A stretch of DNA of 64,000 bases from Calamus simplicifolius (Eukaryota; Streptophyta; Magnoliopsida; Arecales; Arecaceae), in the NCBI GenBank assembly GCA_900491605.1, contig UESW01003828.1, forward strand, positions 1,596,257-1,660,256. Reading direction: 5' to 3'. Each line of letters starts with the position of its first letter. Positions within the stretch are counted from its first letter, which is position 1. The notes beneath the pieces were generated by a model. It searched no databases. It had not been told where the DNA came from and saw nothing but the letters and a program-made list of their open reading frames with translations. Both the position numbers and the translations under genes were made by a program. Shown piece after piece: positions 51,658 through 62,819 of this stretch.

Positions 51658-52613
51658 TGTTGCCGCGGAAATCTGTTCTCCGACTCTGGTGTGCTTCTAG
51701 CTCCTAATCCGGACGTCGATCTCGCCGCCTCGGGGTGGAACCTACAAGACAGTTCGCACGCAGAGGGTGCTGTGGGGGTTTCCCTCTGCAGAGAACCCTC
51801 GACGCCCAAGTCAGTGGAGATTCACAGCAAGCAGCTGTGAGGAGAAGACTCTCATAGAGAGACGTTCCTCCCGGCTCTTATGAGAGCTCTGATTGAGTGA
51901 AAAAAATGAATGCGTAAGGAGTTGTCTTAGAGTTCTTTTTACGCGTACCTGAGAGGTTGGAATGATGTAGTATTATAGGTGATCACCTGATTCCTTGGAC
52001 GTGCCCTAGATGGGGTCTGAAAACTGTTAGGATTCGAATCAGGTTTGTTATGAGGCCGGTAGGATCCGTATCTTATCAGTTAGAGGATCGACGGCTGGGA
52101 GAGCTGGTTGATGCCTTGAGGCTCGATGATCACATAGACCTAGGCCACTCTTACAGATCTTAGGCCACCTCTGGGCATGATTCGCCGTCCGAAATCTTAT
52201 TCAGTTATGGTGAATTTGAACCCTCCCGCGCCGGATTCAGCAGAGGTATTTTGAATGCCATGGTTCGGTCAGAATGAGAAATAACCTATTTTCCAAAGTG
52301 TAAAGTGGATCGGCTTGAATGACCGAGGAATGGCTCGGCTCGGATGGCCAAAGTGTAAGGATAGAATCGGGTTACCGAGGAATGAGGATAGCTCGGCTCG
52401 GATGGCCGAAGTATAAAGGTAGCTCCGCTCGGGTGGCCGAAGTATAAAGGTGGTCCGGGTTATCAAGGTGATCCGACTTCATCAAAGCTGATTTAACCTT
52501 GTCACAGAATGTTACGCCAGCTGGCCAGCTGGCTAGCAGAGTGTTTGGATTGGGAGCGACCCCATCGCTAATGTGAGCGGTCAATAATGCAATGATGATT
52601 TTACCCCTCATCA
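51658..52613 (-). mobile_element. 3' LTR of element E
   Basis: On + TGTTGCCGCGG to CCCCTCATCA, 956 bp. It has the TCGACGCCCAAGTCAGTGGA block near 51798 and the GATTTTACCCC end shared with C and D. It has no large hairpin array; only a weak GGCTCGGATGGCCGAAGTAT repeat near 52330-52450. Confidence 0.9.
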
Positions 52614-52630
52614 CATGGCCCCCACTCTCT
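52614..52630 (-). other. polypurine tract of element E
   Basis: On - AGAGAGTGGGGGCCATG next to the LTR start TGATGAGGGG. Confidence 0.7.
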
Positions 52631-53006
52631 AGTCCGAAGTGTAAGTTCGGATATAGGGAGTAGAATTCCGGAGCAATCTTATTTGTGGGATTCAAAAAGG
52701 CGGGCAATGATGATCTCGTAAATGATGTGCTACTGTTTCATCATCATTTTTCGCCGCAGCTCGAGGTGGAAACGCTTCGTTTCCAACAAGCCGCAATAGC
52801 GAAAGTTCCATGTGGCAGGAATCCTTTATTTTTGGCGCCTGTATCAGGATCTTTGGCGGCTAGGGCTTTCTTTCTGAAGTGCTTATTTAAAGAGGGCTGG
52901 GGCGGTGTTCCTTCTGCAATGCCCCTTTGTTCCTGCCACAGAGATTTTCTGCTCCCTCTTTGTGCCCTTGCTTGTCTGTTCGTGTCTTACCCCCTGTTCA
53001 GCCAAC
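52631..53006 (+). promoter_or_regulatory. upstream region of the antisense gene in E
   Basis: A TATA-like CTTATTTAAAGAGG is near 52879-52892, about 120 bases before the ATG. No gene. Confidence 0.4.
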
Positions 53007-53652
53007 ATGAGTGGTCCAGGTGATGTTGCTTCTGAGATAACCCTAGACGATCTGGATAGGATCCGTCGCCATTATAGAGTTCCTCTGGATGTAGCCTTAT
53101 GAGTGCCGAGGACTGAGCACCGGGTTTCAACCGAGTTGAGTCGGGGAGTCTTCTTCTACGAGGATTGTTTGAGGGCAGGTCTCTGATTCCCTCTTCACTC
53201 GTTGATACAGGAGGTGATGAGGTTTTATAACATATGCCCAACGATGGTGGCTCCGAATAGCTGGCGCAATCTCATCGGGTTCATCTCGATGTGCAGTCGC
53301 GTTGGGGCGACTGCGACCCTTCCCTTATTTCGAGTTTGCTACAACCTGGTTTCTGGGAGGAGCTCTAAGTGGCCCTACATTGGCCCCCGGAAGTCATTTA
53401 AGATGATTTCGGATAACCCTTCTTCGATAAAGGGGTGGAAGTCCCGATTTCTCATTGCCGAAGGAAACATCGGCTTGGATTTTCCGAAAGGATGGGCCAG
53501 TTATGTAAAGGATCTGGAGGCGCGTTTGGAGTTGAGCGGGCAAGAGAAAAAGGATATGGCTATCCTTCGCAGCGGTCAGGAGGTCTATGCCAGCACCTTG
53601 TTAGCGGAAGATGCCCTTTTCGCTACCGGGCTTAGCTCTGTCGACCCTCAGG

Positions 53653-53728
53653 GTGAGTCTTTGCTCTAATGGCCAGTATGTTTATGTAATCTTGCCACTG
53701 TTTAACTGAACATCCGTTGTATTTTCAG
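53653..53728 (+). other. intron 1 of the antisense gene in E
   Basis: GTGAGT to TGTATTTTCAG, 76 bases; the codons before (SSVDPQ) match SPLDPQ before intron 1 in C. Confidence 0.7.
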
Positions 53729-54658
53729 CCAAGAGGTCCGCATTTGCGGGTCAAATAAAGAGGAGCTGGGCAAGCACCATAGGGGCTCTAGCTCCGAGGA
53801 TAAGCATAGGTCCGAGAAGAGGGCTCGCCCTTCCGGGTCTCACTCAAAGGATCTTAGAAAAGACGGTGTTGGCCGCCACTCCTCAGCCTCAGAGAGGGAG
53901 GAAGTGGAAACACTAGCTGCGACCGATAAGCCCTCTCTGCCGGAGGGAGGCGAGATAGCAGAGGAAGCCATTGGGGGAAGTTCGGAGAGAGCAGTCGAGG
54001 TTCCCCCCTCCATATAGTGGTCATATCAGACGATGCCGAGGAGATGTCGGCGGTACATCCGGCTATCCCTCTGTCAGATGTCCTTTAGCTACCGGTGGTG
54101 GAGAGTCCACTGCGTATGGAAGAGACCCCTACTCAGGCGGAGGGGTCAGGAGAAGTAGTAGCGGCTGCCGAAGCTCAAGTGGAGCCGCCCGTTGAAAAGC
54201 TGGTGGAGGTCATGGTTCCTCCCGCTAAGGATCCCTCTCCCGTGGTTCCTGGGAACGCCGCGGAAGAGGTTGACGCACCAGTAGTAGAAGAAGAAGAATT
54301 GTTGAATGAAGGGGACGTTCGGGCCGACGGTCCTTCGGTTGGGGCCGAAGCATTCGAGGCCTCGCAGGTTAGAGTCTTGGCAGAGGAGGCCGAGCGGATG
54401 GTTTCTCGGGCCAAAGTTTCTCAGGCCAGTTCTTCGGCTATGAGCTCTTTTGTCCATAGTCCGGAGGTGGATGATATGCTCACTGCCTTGATGAAATCCA
54501 TTTTGTGCACCGGGGGGAGCTCCTCGACGGGCGAGCCCATCACCGAGGATATCATTAAGGCGGCCTTCGGTCGGCTCGGGACGCTGAAGGATGTTTTCCT
54601 TCTGCCTGAAATCAATAATGATACTCTCATGACTATGGCTTCAAATTACATCTCCCGG

Positions 54659-54734
54659 GTAAGTTATTGTTCTGAGGTTATAATTCCTGATTGGTCGATT
54701 GGGTCATGATTTCTTACTGGTGTTTTTCTTACAG
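54659..54734 (+). other. intron 2 of the antisense gene in E
   Basis: GTAAGT to TTTTTCTTACAG, 76 bases, consensus at both ends. The next exon begins NALVTRALTWRLNLATGAYA, like VLLSRAVCWRLSLAMGASV in C. Confidence 0.75.
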
Positions 54735-55385
54735 AATGCTTTGGTCACAAGGGCGCTGACTTGGCGCTTGAATTTGGCCACTGGGGCCTATGCTCAGGCC
54801 AGGAAGGAGGGCCCGACCTTCGGGCGAGAGTGGATTTGACCAGCAAGCTATTCGGGGCCCTGGCGTCTGCTAGGGCGGATCTCGAGAGGGTGAGCAAGTC
54901 TTACTGACTTGCAGCCGAAATGGCCTCGATTAGAGGTTCAGGTCAAAGAGCTCCAGGGTTTCCGCGAACAATCGGATAAGGCCTGCCTGGAGTTGTCCCA
55001 GATCAAGGCTAAATACGACGACAAAGTCAATGCTATGCAACAACATTTTGATAAGAGGTGGGGCTAGCTGAGGGCTAGTCATGCTGAGGAGAAGAATAGT
55101 TGGAGCAGGAAGCTCGAAGAGGAGGAGCACAAGTGCCAGCGGTAGCGAGATCAGCTTGCCGGTTTAAGTAAGGAATTTTATGATATGGAGAATCGGCTGA
55201 AATGACAAAATGAGCAGATTGCTTAGCTCACCGACGATCTCGATGAATCTCGGCAGGAAGTTGGGGACAAACAATCCCGAATTAACGACCTCAAGGAGGG
55301 TCTTCACCAAAATAAGGCGGCCAAATTGAAGGCCTTGGAAAAGGTTCAAGAGTTGAGCGCTAAAATGGTTCAGCGAGAGGAAAAG

Positions 55386-55463
55386 GTGCAGCGTCTTCCT
55401 TTTTATTCATTTTCAATGTTTTTCTTTTTTGCTCGTGAGCTCAAACACTCTGATATTTTGCAG
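55386..55463 (+). other. intron 3 of the antisense gene in E
   Basis: GTGCAG to TGATATTTTGCAG, 78 bases, T-rich. It splits the coiled coil from the C-terminal acidic part. Confidence 0.65.
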
Positions 55464-55936
55464 ATGGGTAGAATTGGGCTCGAGACGCGGGAGCAGTTTA
55501 AATTTATAAGGGCAGAGTTATCCGCGAGTCGTCGAATGAACCTCGAACTCCAAAATCAGCTTACTTCGGCTATGGAGGAGTATAAAATTCTGCGTAATTC
55601 TCTGAAGAACGTAGGGGGGCTTATGCCGATGCATTTCGGTTCGGCGAGGAGGAGGCTCGAACAAGGATCTCTCGGGCACATCCCGAATGGGATTTGTCTT
55701 TTTTGGATGCCGAACATTTTGATGCTTGTACCCCGGGGGCCGAAGAAGAGGAATATGATGACATCTCGGATGTTGATCTTGAGGCTATTCTAGGCCCTAC
55801 TGAGGCCACGGCTCCTGAAGAACACCCTCAGCTTGCTGCCGAGGAACCAACATCATTCGAAGTGGGCGAAGCAAGTCAAGTTCTCCCAGATGTTACCGAG
55901 GAGGCTTTTGGGATCAACCCGAACCCTGACTCCTAA

Positions 55937-56758
55937 GGGTTGCATATGTATTTTTCTCCTTTCAGACTTGTATCTTGGTCAAAAATTTAATGAATGGATC
56001 TTTTGTTTCCATCTGTTTTGCCTTATTATTTTAAATCACTTGTCACTTGAACGACCATTTTGTGTTAGAAGCTGACGGCGAGTGGATCATGTGTAACTCT
56101 CGCCTTTGGGTCGGTTTGCTTCTTTCGAACTGAATGCCTTACCTATTCGAAGCTGAACCAATTTGCTTCGCCGGTGTATGAGCTAGCTCAGTTAAGACTT
56201 GAGAAAACATCTCGGTCAAGGCCAAGGTTAGGCAGATAGTTTGGTCAATCCGAAATAAGAGATTGACTCGTTTGGCCGAGGTATAAGATGGTTCGGCGCA
56301 ATATGACCAAAAACTACGCGACTACCTCGGTCGAGATTTGGCGGATGGTCCGGTCTATGAGAAATCATTTCATTTTTGCATGGGCAGATGAGACGGATTT
56401 GTAATTCACTGAAGGACGCTTTATTTTTTGTGTAGGGCATTTATCCTGTTGGCCTTTTCCAACACGGATCTTTTTAACGTACGAGATAAGCATTCGATTG
56501 CCATTGGATGACGTCATTTTCATGAGGCAATTTCCTAGGCCTGCCCATATCCCAAGGACCAGCGGATGATTTCCTGCATTTCAGGCTCTTGATTCGAGAT
56601 CAGAGGGAAATCTTTTATCGTGCGTCATGGCCTGGGAAATGTGTTCGGTGCGCTTTGGAAAGCACTCTTTTACCCTGAACTATCGCGTGGCAGCGTGGCC
56701 AGGGCATTTTGAATCTCGGGGTTTTCTGCTTTAATGGCTGCCCCCTTGTCTGTTTGCC
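55937..56758 (+). other. 3' end of the antisense gene and upstream region of second unit in E
   Basis: AAATTTAATGAATGG near 55986 resembles the end of the C gene. TTTTGAATCTCGGGGTTTTC near 56708 is conserved with C. No ORF of note. Confidence 0.4.
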
Positions 56759-56766
56759 TATAAAAA
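56759..56766 (+). promoter_or_regulatory. TATA box of second antisense unit in E
   Basis: TTTGCCTATAAAAATGGGA, conserved with C (36068-36086). Confidence 0.6.
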
Positions 56767-56832
56767 TGGGAGGAGCGGGCTGTGTTAGGCTATCTTCCAA
56801 GACTTTCTTTTCTATGAGTTGTAAGAGTTTCT

Positions 56833-56937
56833 ATGGCGTCTGTTTTATTGAAGTTGAGAGTGGAGAGATTGAGCTTTCCTTTTGAAAGTTGGTTCGTCCC
56901 AGATAGCTGGGGTGATGGAGAAGCTATTGAAAAGTAG
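56833..56937 (+). CDS. short conserved antisense ORF in E
   Basis: 34 codons, ATG 56833 (ATGGCG) to TAG 56937, about 70 bases after the TATA box. It aligns with the 39-codon ORF in C through LRV, SF, DSWGD and a short charged end. A downstream frame (57030-57170, LASPLDLDSSAYPPEGSSS) also matches C and may be a second exon. No family is recognised and the function is unknown. Confidence 0.4.
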   Translation: MASVLLKLRVERLSFPFESWFVPDSWGDGEAIEK

Positions 56938-57515
56938 ATAGTCCTCAAGGAAGGAATTCTCAGAGGTCATATGGAGAGCGCACGGGAGGCTCGCAAAGGT
57001 CATATGGGGAGCACGTATACGCTTCCTGTGTGTCCTTTGCCACTTGCCATGGGGACTACAGGAAATGCAGAGCATACGTACCCCCCATGGTTAACATGGA
57101 CCTCGCCTCCCCCCTTGATTTGGATTCCTCAGCTTATCCGCCTGAGGGATCTTCTTCCCATGTGAAGAGGGAGGAGAGTGGTGTTGGACTGATGGTTCTT
57201 GCCTTTTATTGTTGGGCAGTGGCTAGCAGGCCAGCATCCCTCTGGGGGGGTACCTCATTGGCATAGGCATCCATAGGTCCTTGACCTGGTCATGATCCCT
57301 TCATGTGTTCATCCAAGGGATTCGTAGATGGCTTGCTTTGTTCTTTGGGATTAACCAGTGGCTCAACAGAGCCTGTCTGGTTTCTCTAATTTCTAGGGTC
57401 GGATGTAAAGACATCATCATCGACCGAAGCTGCTTAGCCGAGCCTTTTATTTGTTTGTATTTCCTATGCTCTGACGCACTTATAATACCTCTTGAGAGGT
57501 TGTAATCTTTTCATT

Positions 57516-57530
57516 AATAAAGAAAGTTTT
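57516..57530 (+). terminator. polyadenylation signal of second antisense unit in E
   Basis: AATAAAGAAAGTTTT, identical to the 15 bases in C at 36912-36926. Confidence 0.55.
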
Positions 57531-57875
57531 TCTACTCTTTTTTCTTTTAACATCTGCTTCTCTTTCTGATATGATTGTGTTGAGAATTGTTACTCCCATT
57601 TTATGCTTTCCATTCCATAGCATAATCTATAAGTTTAGCAGCATTCTTGCTACTTTATTTTTGCTGACATGTCATTTGATCCCCCGTGGAGGAAGTGTTT
57701 GTCTTTGTGTGGGTCAGAGAAAGGCCTGGGCGGCCCTACGGACTTATGCAGTAGACATGATCCTGTTTAAGGAATGATATATGTATTTCTTTGAGAAGAA
57801 ATAATTTGCATAGTCTTGCTGGTAAGCGAAGAAATGTTACTAACCTCTGCCGAAGCATAATAGGATGTCTTAGTC
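57531..57875. other. spacer before the array in E
   Basis: T-rich; no ORF or motif of note. No counterpart of the two small coiled-coil ORFs of C is seen. Confidence 0.35.
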
Positions 57876-58800
57876 GCGTCAGAATATTTGAGAAATCACT
57901 TGGCCAGGCCAAGGCTTTAAATTCTTAGAACCATATCACTCGGTTTGGCAAAGGCTTCAAATAATATATCGCTCGGTATTACCGAGACTTCAGAAAGATA
58001 TCACTCAGTGTTGCCGATGCTTCAGATAATATATCACTCGATGTTGTCGAGGCTTCAGAAAGATATCACTCGGTTTGTCCGAGGCTTCAAATAATATATC
58101 ACTCGGTGTTGCCGAGGCTTCAGATAATATATCACTCGATGTTGCCGAGGCTTCAGATAATACATCGCTCGGTGTTGCCAAGGCTTCAGAAAGATATCAC
58201 TCGGTTTGTCCGAGGCTTCAAATAATATATCACTCGGTGTTGCCGAGGCTTCAGATAATACATCGCTCGGTGTTGTCGAGGCTTCAGATAATACATCGCT
58301 CGGTGTAGCCAAGGCTTCAGAAAGATATCACTCGGTTTGTCCGAGGCTTCAAATAATATATCACTCGGTGTTGCCGAGGCTTCATATAATATATCACTCA
58401 GTGTTGTCGAGGCTTCAAATAATATATTACTTGGTGTTACCGAGGCTTCAAGATTATATTTTACTTGGCGCTGCTAAGGTACGGAGATCATTCGGCCCAG
58501 CCAAGGATTATAAAGATTATATTTTAGTTAGCACTGCCAAGGTATAGATATCGCTCGGCCCAGCTGAGGATTATAAAGATTATATTTTACTTGGCACTGC
58601 CAAGGTATGGAGATCGCTACTCGGATTGGCCGAGGCTTCAAATAATATATCACTCGGTATTGTCGAGGATTCAAGATTATATTTTACTTGGCGCTGCCAA
58701 GGTACGGAGTCCTTCCAGCTCGGCTGGAATATATTTTACTTGGTGCGGCCAAGGTCCGAAGATCGCTTGGCCCAGCCGAGGATTTATAAACCTGTCTCTC
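57876..58800. repeat. 33-bp tandem array in E
   Basis: About 25 units. The main unit is ATATATCACTCGGTGTTGCC followed by GAGGCTTCAGATA; CTCGG and CCGAG pair around TGTTG. The right part (58440-58800) changes to a longer unit with TTATATTTTACTTGGCGCTG and CCAAGGTACGGAGATC, where TTGG and CCAA pair. Confidence 0.9.
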
Positions 58801-58884
58801 ATCGTAGCCATCAAAGAAAGCAATAAAATAAAAAATTTTCAAATATTTGAAAATTTAATTCAATGGACAAAGTAAGTTCAGGGA

Positions 58885-59990
58885 AGGTGTAGTCTCACTG
58901 ATGATAAATGCGGAGATTATCTGAGTTCCATGTCCGGGGAATAAATTTCCTATTAGATCTTGGAGCTTGTAGGTGTCCGGTCTGATTACCTCCGTAATTT
59001 AATAAGGACACTCCCAATTAGGGAACAGCTTTCTTTGCTCCAGTGGCTTTGAGACGGATGCCTTCCAAAGTACCAGATCACCTGGGGAGAAAAACTTCCC
59101 TTTGACTCTGGTTGAATGGTAGCGGGCGATTCTTTGCTAGTAAGCCGCCATTCAGATCCGGGCTTTCTTTCTGACTTCATCTATCAAGTCAAGATTAGTT
59201 CGGAGTTGTTCATCATTGGATTCTTCCGAATAGCCTTCAGTGCAAGGGGAGGGGAGTCCGACTTCCACGGGGATAACAACTTCAGTGCCAAAGGCCATCT
59301 TGAATGGAGTCTACCCCGTGGGAGCCCTCTCGGTGGTTGGTACGCCCATTGCACATGATGGAGCTCCTCCACCCACCTGCCTCGTGCTTGGTTGAGCTGA
59401 GCTTTAATTCCCTGCAAGAGAGTTCGGTTCGTTACCTCGGCCTCCCCGTTAGTTTGAGGATGTCCGACTGAGGTCATGCGATGGAGAATGCCGTGATCTT
59501 CGTAGAACTCTCGGAACTTAGGGTTGTCGAACTGCTTTCCGTTGTCGGTGATGATGGTGTGGGGAAGACCGAAGCGGCAGATGATGGATCTCCACATGAA
59601 GTCTTTGGCACGTGCTTCGATTATCTGGGCAACTGCTTCGGCCTCAACCCGCTTAGTAAAATAATCAATTGCAACAAATACAAATTTCCTTTGCCCCGTC
59701 GTGAGGGGGAAAGGACCAAGTATATCCATTCCCTATTTGGCGAAGGACCAGGGGGATGAGATGGAAGTCATGTGAGCAGAGGGGAGCCTCTGGATATTCG
59801 AGTATCGTTGGCATGCATCATAGGCTCGGACAAGGTCGTCAGCATCTTTCTGCATCGTTGGCCAATAATATCCTTGGCGTAGTACTTTATGACACAGGGC
59901 GCGGTTGCCGAGGTGATTGCCATATATGCCTTCATGAACCTCCCGAAGAGCATAATCGGCCTCTGATGGATGGAGGCATTTGAGCAGTGG
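58885..59990 (-). pseudogene. integrase of element E, broken
   Basis: On - zinc-binding part ALREVHEGIYGNHLGNRALC and YDACQRYSNI (59733-60218 frame); core MDILGPFPLTTGQRKFVFVA, VAIDYFTKRVEAEAV (the usual W after TK is R), LPHTIITDNGKQFDN, HPQTNGEAEVTNRTLLQG with the catalytic glutamate, then ELHHVQWAY. The C-terminal part ends near 58885. All three catalytic residues are readable in one 181-codon frame (59184-59729). Stops near 59735 and frameshift near 59290. Confidence 0.9.
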
Positions 59991-59999
59991 CATTGAGAA

Positions 60000-60815
60000 A
60001 GACCGCTTGTACAGCCGGTCATCAATTAGAATATAATTAGGTGATTTTAATTTCAACTTCATCGCTTCCTTTCTATCGGCGGGCAGAAATCCTTCTTTGA
60101 GATACTGGTGCAGGGGGTCCATCCAGGATGGTTCGGTGTCAACTTGCATCATGTGATCAACATCGATGATGCTTGGCTTCTCTAGTACCTCTAGGTGAAA
60201 TTTTTGCTCGAGATCCATCGACTTCGTAGTTGCCAGTCGGGATAATAGGTGCGCGCATTTTCAGCCCTTGGGATCTGGACAATTTTAAATTCATCAAAAT
60301 AGGGGGATAGATCGCACACCTTTTGGAGATACCGAATCATATTCAGCTCTCGAGCCTCGAATTCTCCCTGCACCTGACCGGCCACCAATTGGGAGTCGGT
60401 GTAGGCAATCAGCTTCTTGACTTTAAGCTCCCGGGCGATTCGGAGTCCGGAGAGTAAGGCTTCATACTCTGCCTCATTGTTTGAGGTCGGAAAGGAGAAG
60501 CGAATGCCATATTCAAAGGTTGAGCCTTCCGGACTGGTGAGGACTAGGCCGGTGCCAGAACCGCCTGCGCCGGAGGATCCATCGGTGTGAAGCAACCATA
60601 GGGCGCTGGCTTTGGTTGTCTCGGGGTATCCGAAATAGAGCCATCTTCGGGTATGGTGCATTCGAGGAGGAAGTCCGCTAGAACTTGGGCTTTAATAGCT
60701 GGACGAGGTTGATATTGAATGTCGTGCTCGCTCAGCTCGACAGCCCATTTGGTCATTCTTCCTGATGCTTCTAGGCAATGGATAATTGCCTTGAAGGGTT
60801 GGTTGGTCAAGATGA
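60000..60815 (-). pseudogene. second (archaeal-type) RNase H of element E
   Basis: On -: WAVELSEHDIQYQPRPAIKA, then LWLLHTDGSSG (aspartate), NNEAEYEALLSGL (glutamate) and AYTDSQLVAGQVQGEFEA (aspartate), all in the 156-codon frame 60191-60661, followed by the linker to integrase. A frameshift near 60600 and a deletion near 60245 are seen. Confidence 0.85.
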
Positions 60816-62000
60816 TGATAGAATGTGCTTAAAAGTACGGCCATAGCTTTCGGACCGATGTTATCAGAGCTAGGACCATCTTCTCAACCCGAGTATACCT
60901 CGTTTCAGCATCCTTGAGCAGCTTGCTGACATAACAGATAGGTCTTTGGATTATGTTCTCCTCTCTGATTAGCACTGAGCCAACAACACCTTCAAAGACC
61001 GCCAGGTACAGGTTCAGCACCTCCCCTGGCTTTGGGCTACTAAGGAGAGGTGGCGAGCCAAGGTATTTCTTGAGATCTTCAAAGGACTTCTGGCAATCTG
61101 GGGTCCACTAAAAGTTTTTGGCTGACCGAAGCACTTTGAAGAAAGGAAGACATTTCTCGGCCGACCGAGCAATGAAGCGGCTGAGGGCTGCTACCCCTCC
61201 CAATGAGGCACTGCACGTCCTTGACTGACCCTGGCAGAGCCATCTGTTGCAGAGCTTGGATTTTCTGAGGGTTTGCCTTAATGCCCCATTGGGAAACCAT
61301 AAAGCCAAGGAATTTCCCGGAGTTGACCCCGAAGGCGCATTTGGTGGGGTTGAGCTTCATCTGATACTTCCGAAGTGTGGCGAAGTTCTTCGCAAGGTCC
61401 TCGATGTGCTAGGATGCCTCCTTGCTTTTTACCAGCATATCATCGACATACACCTCCATATTCTGACCGATTTGCTCCTTGAAGACTTTATTGACCAGCC
61501 TTTGGTAGGTGGCACCTGCATTTTTTAAACCAAAGGGCATAACTCGGTAGCAGTAGATACCTCAGTCGGTGATGAAGGCGGTTTTCTTCTCGTCTTCAGG
61601 CGCCATTCGGATCTGGTTATAGCCCGAATAGGCATCCATAAAAGTTAACATTTCATGGCCTAAAGTTGAATCCACGAGCTGGTTAATCCGCGGAAGAGGG
61701 AAGCTATCTTTTGGGCAAGCTTTATTGAGGTCAGTGAAGTCGATGCAGATCCTCCATTTGCCATTCGACTTCTTCACCATGATCACGTTTGCCAGCCAGT
61801 CGGGGTAACTAACCTCCCGAATAAACTTGGCTTTGATGAGTTTATCCACCTCTTCTTCAATGGCCTTTTGGCGCTCTGAGACAAAGCTCCTCTTCTTCTG
61901 TTTGATCGGCCGGAATGTTTCTTCCACGCTAAGGTAATGAACTAGGACATCTGGGCTGATTCCGGACATGTCCGATGCGGACCAAGAGAAAACATCGGCA
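60816..62000 (-). pseudogene. reverse transcriptase and first RNase H of element E
   Basis: On -: DKLIKAKFIREVSYPDWLAN, KWRICIDFTDLNKACPKDSF, FMDAYSGYNQIRMAPEDEKK (frame 61562-62167), a stop near 61560, then FGLKNAGATYQRLVNKVF and YVDDMLVKSK near 61420-61460, LNPTKCAFGVNSGKFLGFMV, and the first RNase H with NLYLAVFEGVVGSVLIREE (60829-61020). Confidence 0.9.
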
Positions 62001-62640
62001 TTCTTCCAGAGGAATTCAATCAGCTCTTGCCGAGGCTTTTCTTCCAGCTGTGACCCAATCTTTATGGTTCGGTCGAGCCGAGCCTCGTCAAGCAGTACCT
62101 CTTCTAGTTCTTCGGTCGGCTCTCCTCGTTGCTCGGTGAGATCCTCCCGAGCATCCAGCCCATCCACCTCGGACTTTCTGGATTGGAGGTCAGCTACAAA
62201 GCAATGCCGAGCTATGATCTGGCTTCCTCAAACCACCCCCACTCCCCATTCAGTGGGGAATTTCATGGCGAGATGGGGGACGGAAATGATGTCTTGGAGA
62301 GAGATTTGCCCCGGTCTGCCGAGGATGGCGTTGTAGGGGGATCTGAGCTTGGTCATGAGAAAATTCATGAACACGGTAGCCATGCGGGGCTAGGTGCTGG
62401 CTCGGATTGACAGAGTGATGACTCCTTCAGGGGTTATGGAGTCACCTGTGAAGCCCACCAGGGTGAATTCCACCGGTCGGAGACTTTCTACCCAAAATTT
62501 CAATCTCACAAAAGCATCGAAATACAAAACATTAACAGAGGTTCTACTATCAACCAAAATGCGGTGTACATCATAATTGTTCATATTTAAAGACACAACC
62601 AGAGCATCATCATGGGGTACTGTACCTCCCCAAGATCTTC
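62001..62640 (-). pseudogene. protease and linker of element E
   Basis: On -: NYDVHRILVDSRTSVNVLYF at 62500-62590; the active site reads DSRTS in place of DSGSS, so the glycine is lost. It continues FVRLKFWVESLRPVEFTLVG and FTGDSITPEGV. The linker to the RT (62000-62340) follows. The lost glycine would be expected to inactivate the protease. Confidence 0.8.
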
Positions 62641-62819
62641 ATCAGAGAAAGTAAGCTCATCAACCCGAGCTTTCTTCGGCGGGTTCTCCTCCTCATCTGA
62701 CCAAGAAGATGGGGATCCGGCCGCCGTTATCACATTGACGTTGTCAATAACCGGAGGATTTGGTGGTGGGAGTTGGCGAGGTTCAGGTTAGCGATTCTCT
62801 TCATTATTTGGCTCAGGAG

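Larger units (their letters stand above)
53007..55936 (+). pseudogene. antisense spliced gene of Tat element E
   Basis: The ATG at 53007 starts MSGPGDVASEITLDDLDRI. The N-terminal domain has RRHYRVPLDVAL, then a TGA at about 53099, EHRVSTELSRGVFFYED, another stop near 53184, MVAPNSWRNLIGF and WPYIGPRKSFKMI, then IKGWKSRFLIAEGNIGLDFP. Exon 2 (53729-54658) has a basic, charged start (GKHHRGSSSEDKHRSEKRAR) and an acidic valine-rich part (54095-54400). Exon 3 (54735-55385) is a broken coiled coil (ELSAKMVQREEKVQ). Exon 4 (55464-55936) ends with MSFLDAEHFDACTPGAEEEE and an acidic tail. Introns 1-3 are GT-AG and match C. More stops than C in exon 3. Confidence 0.75.
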
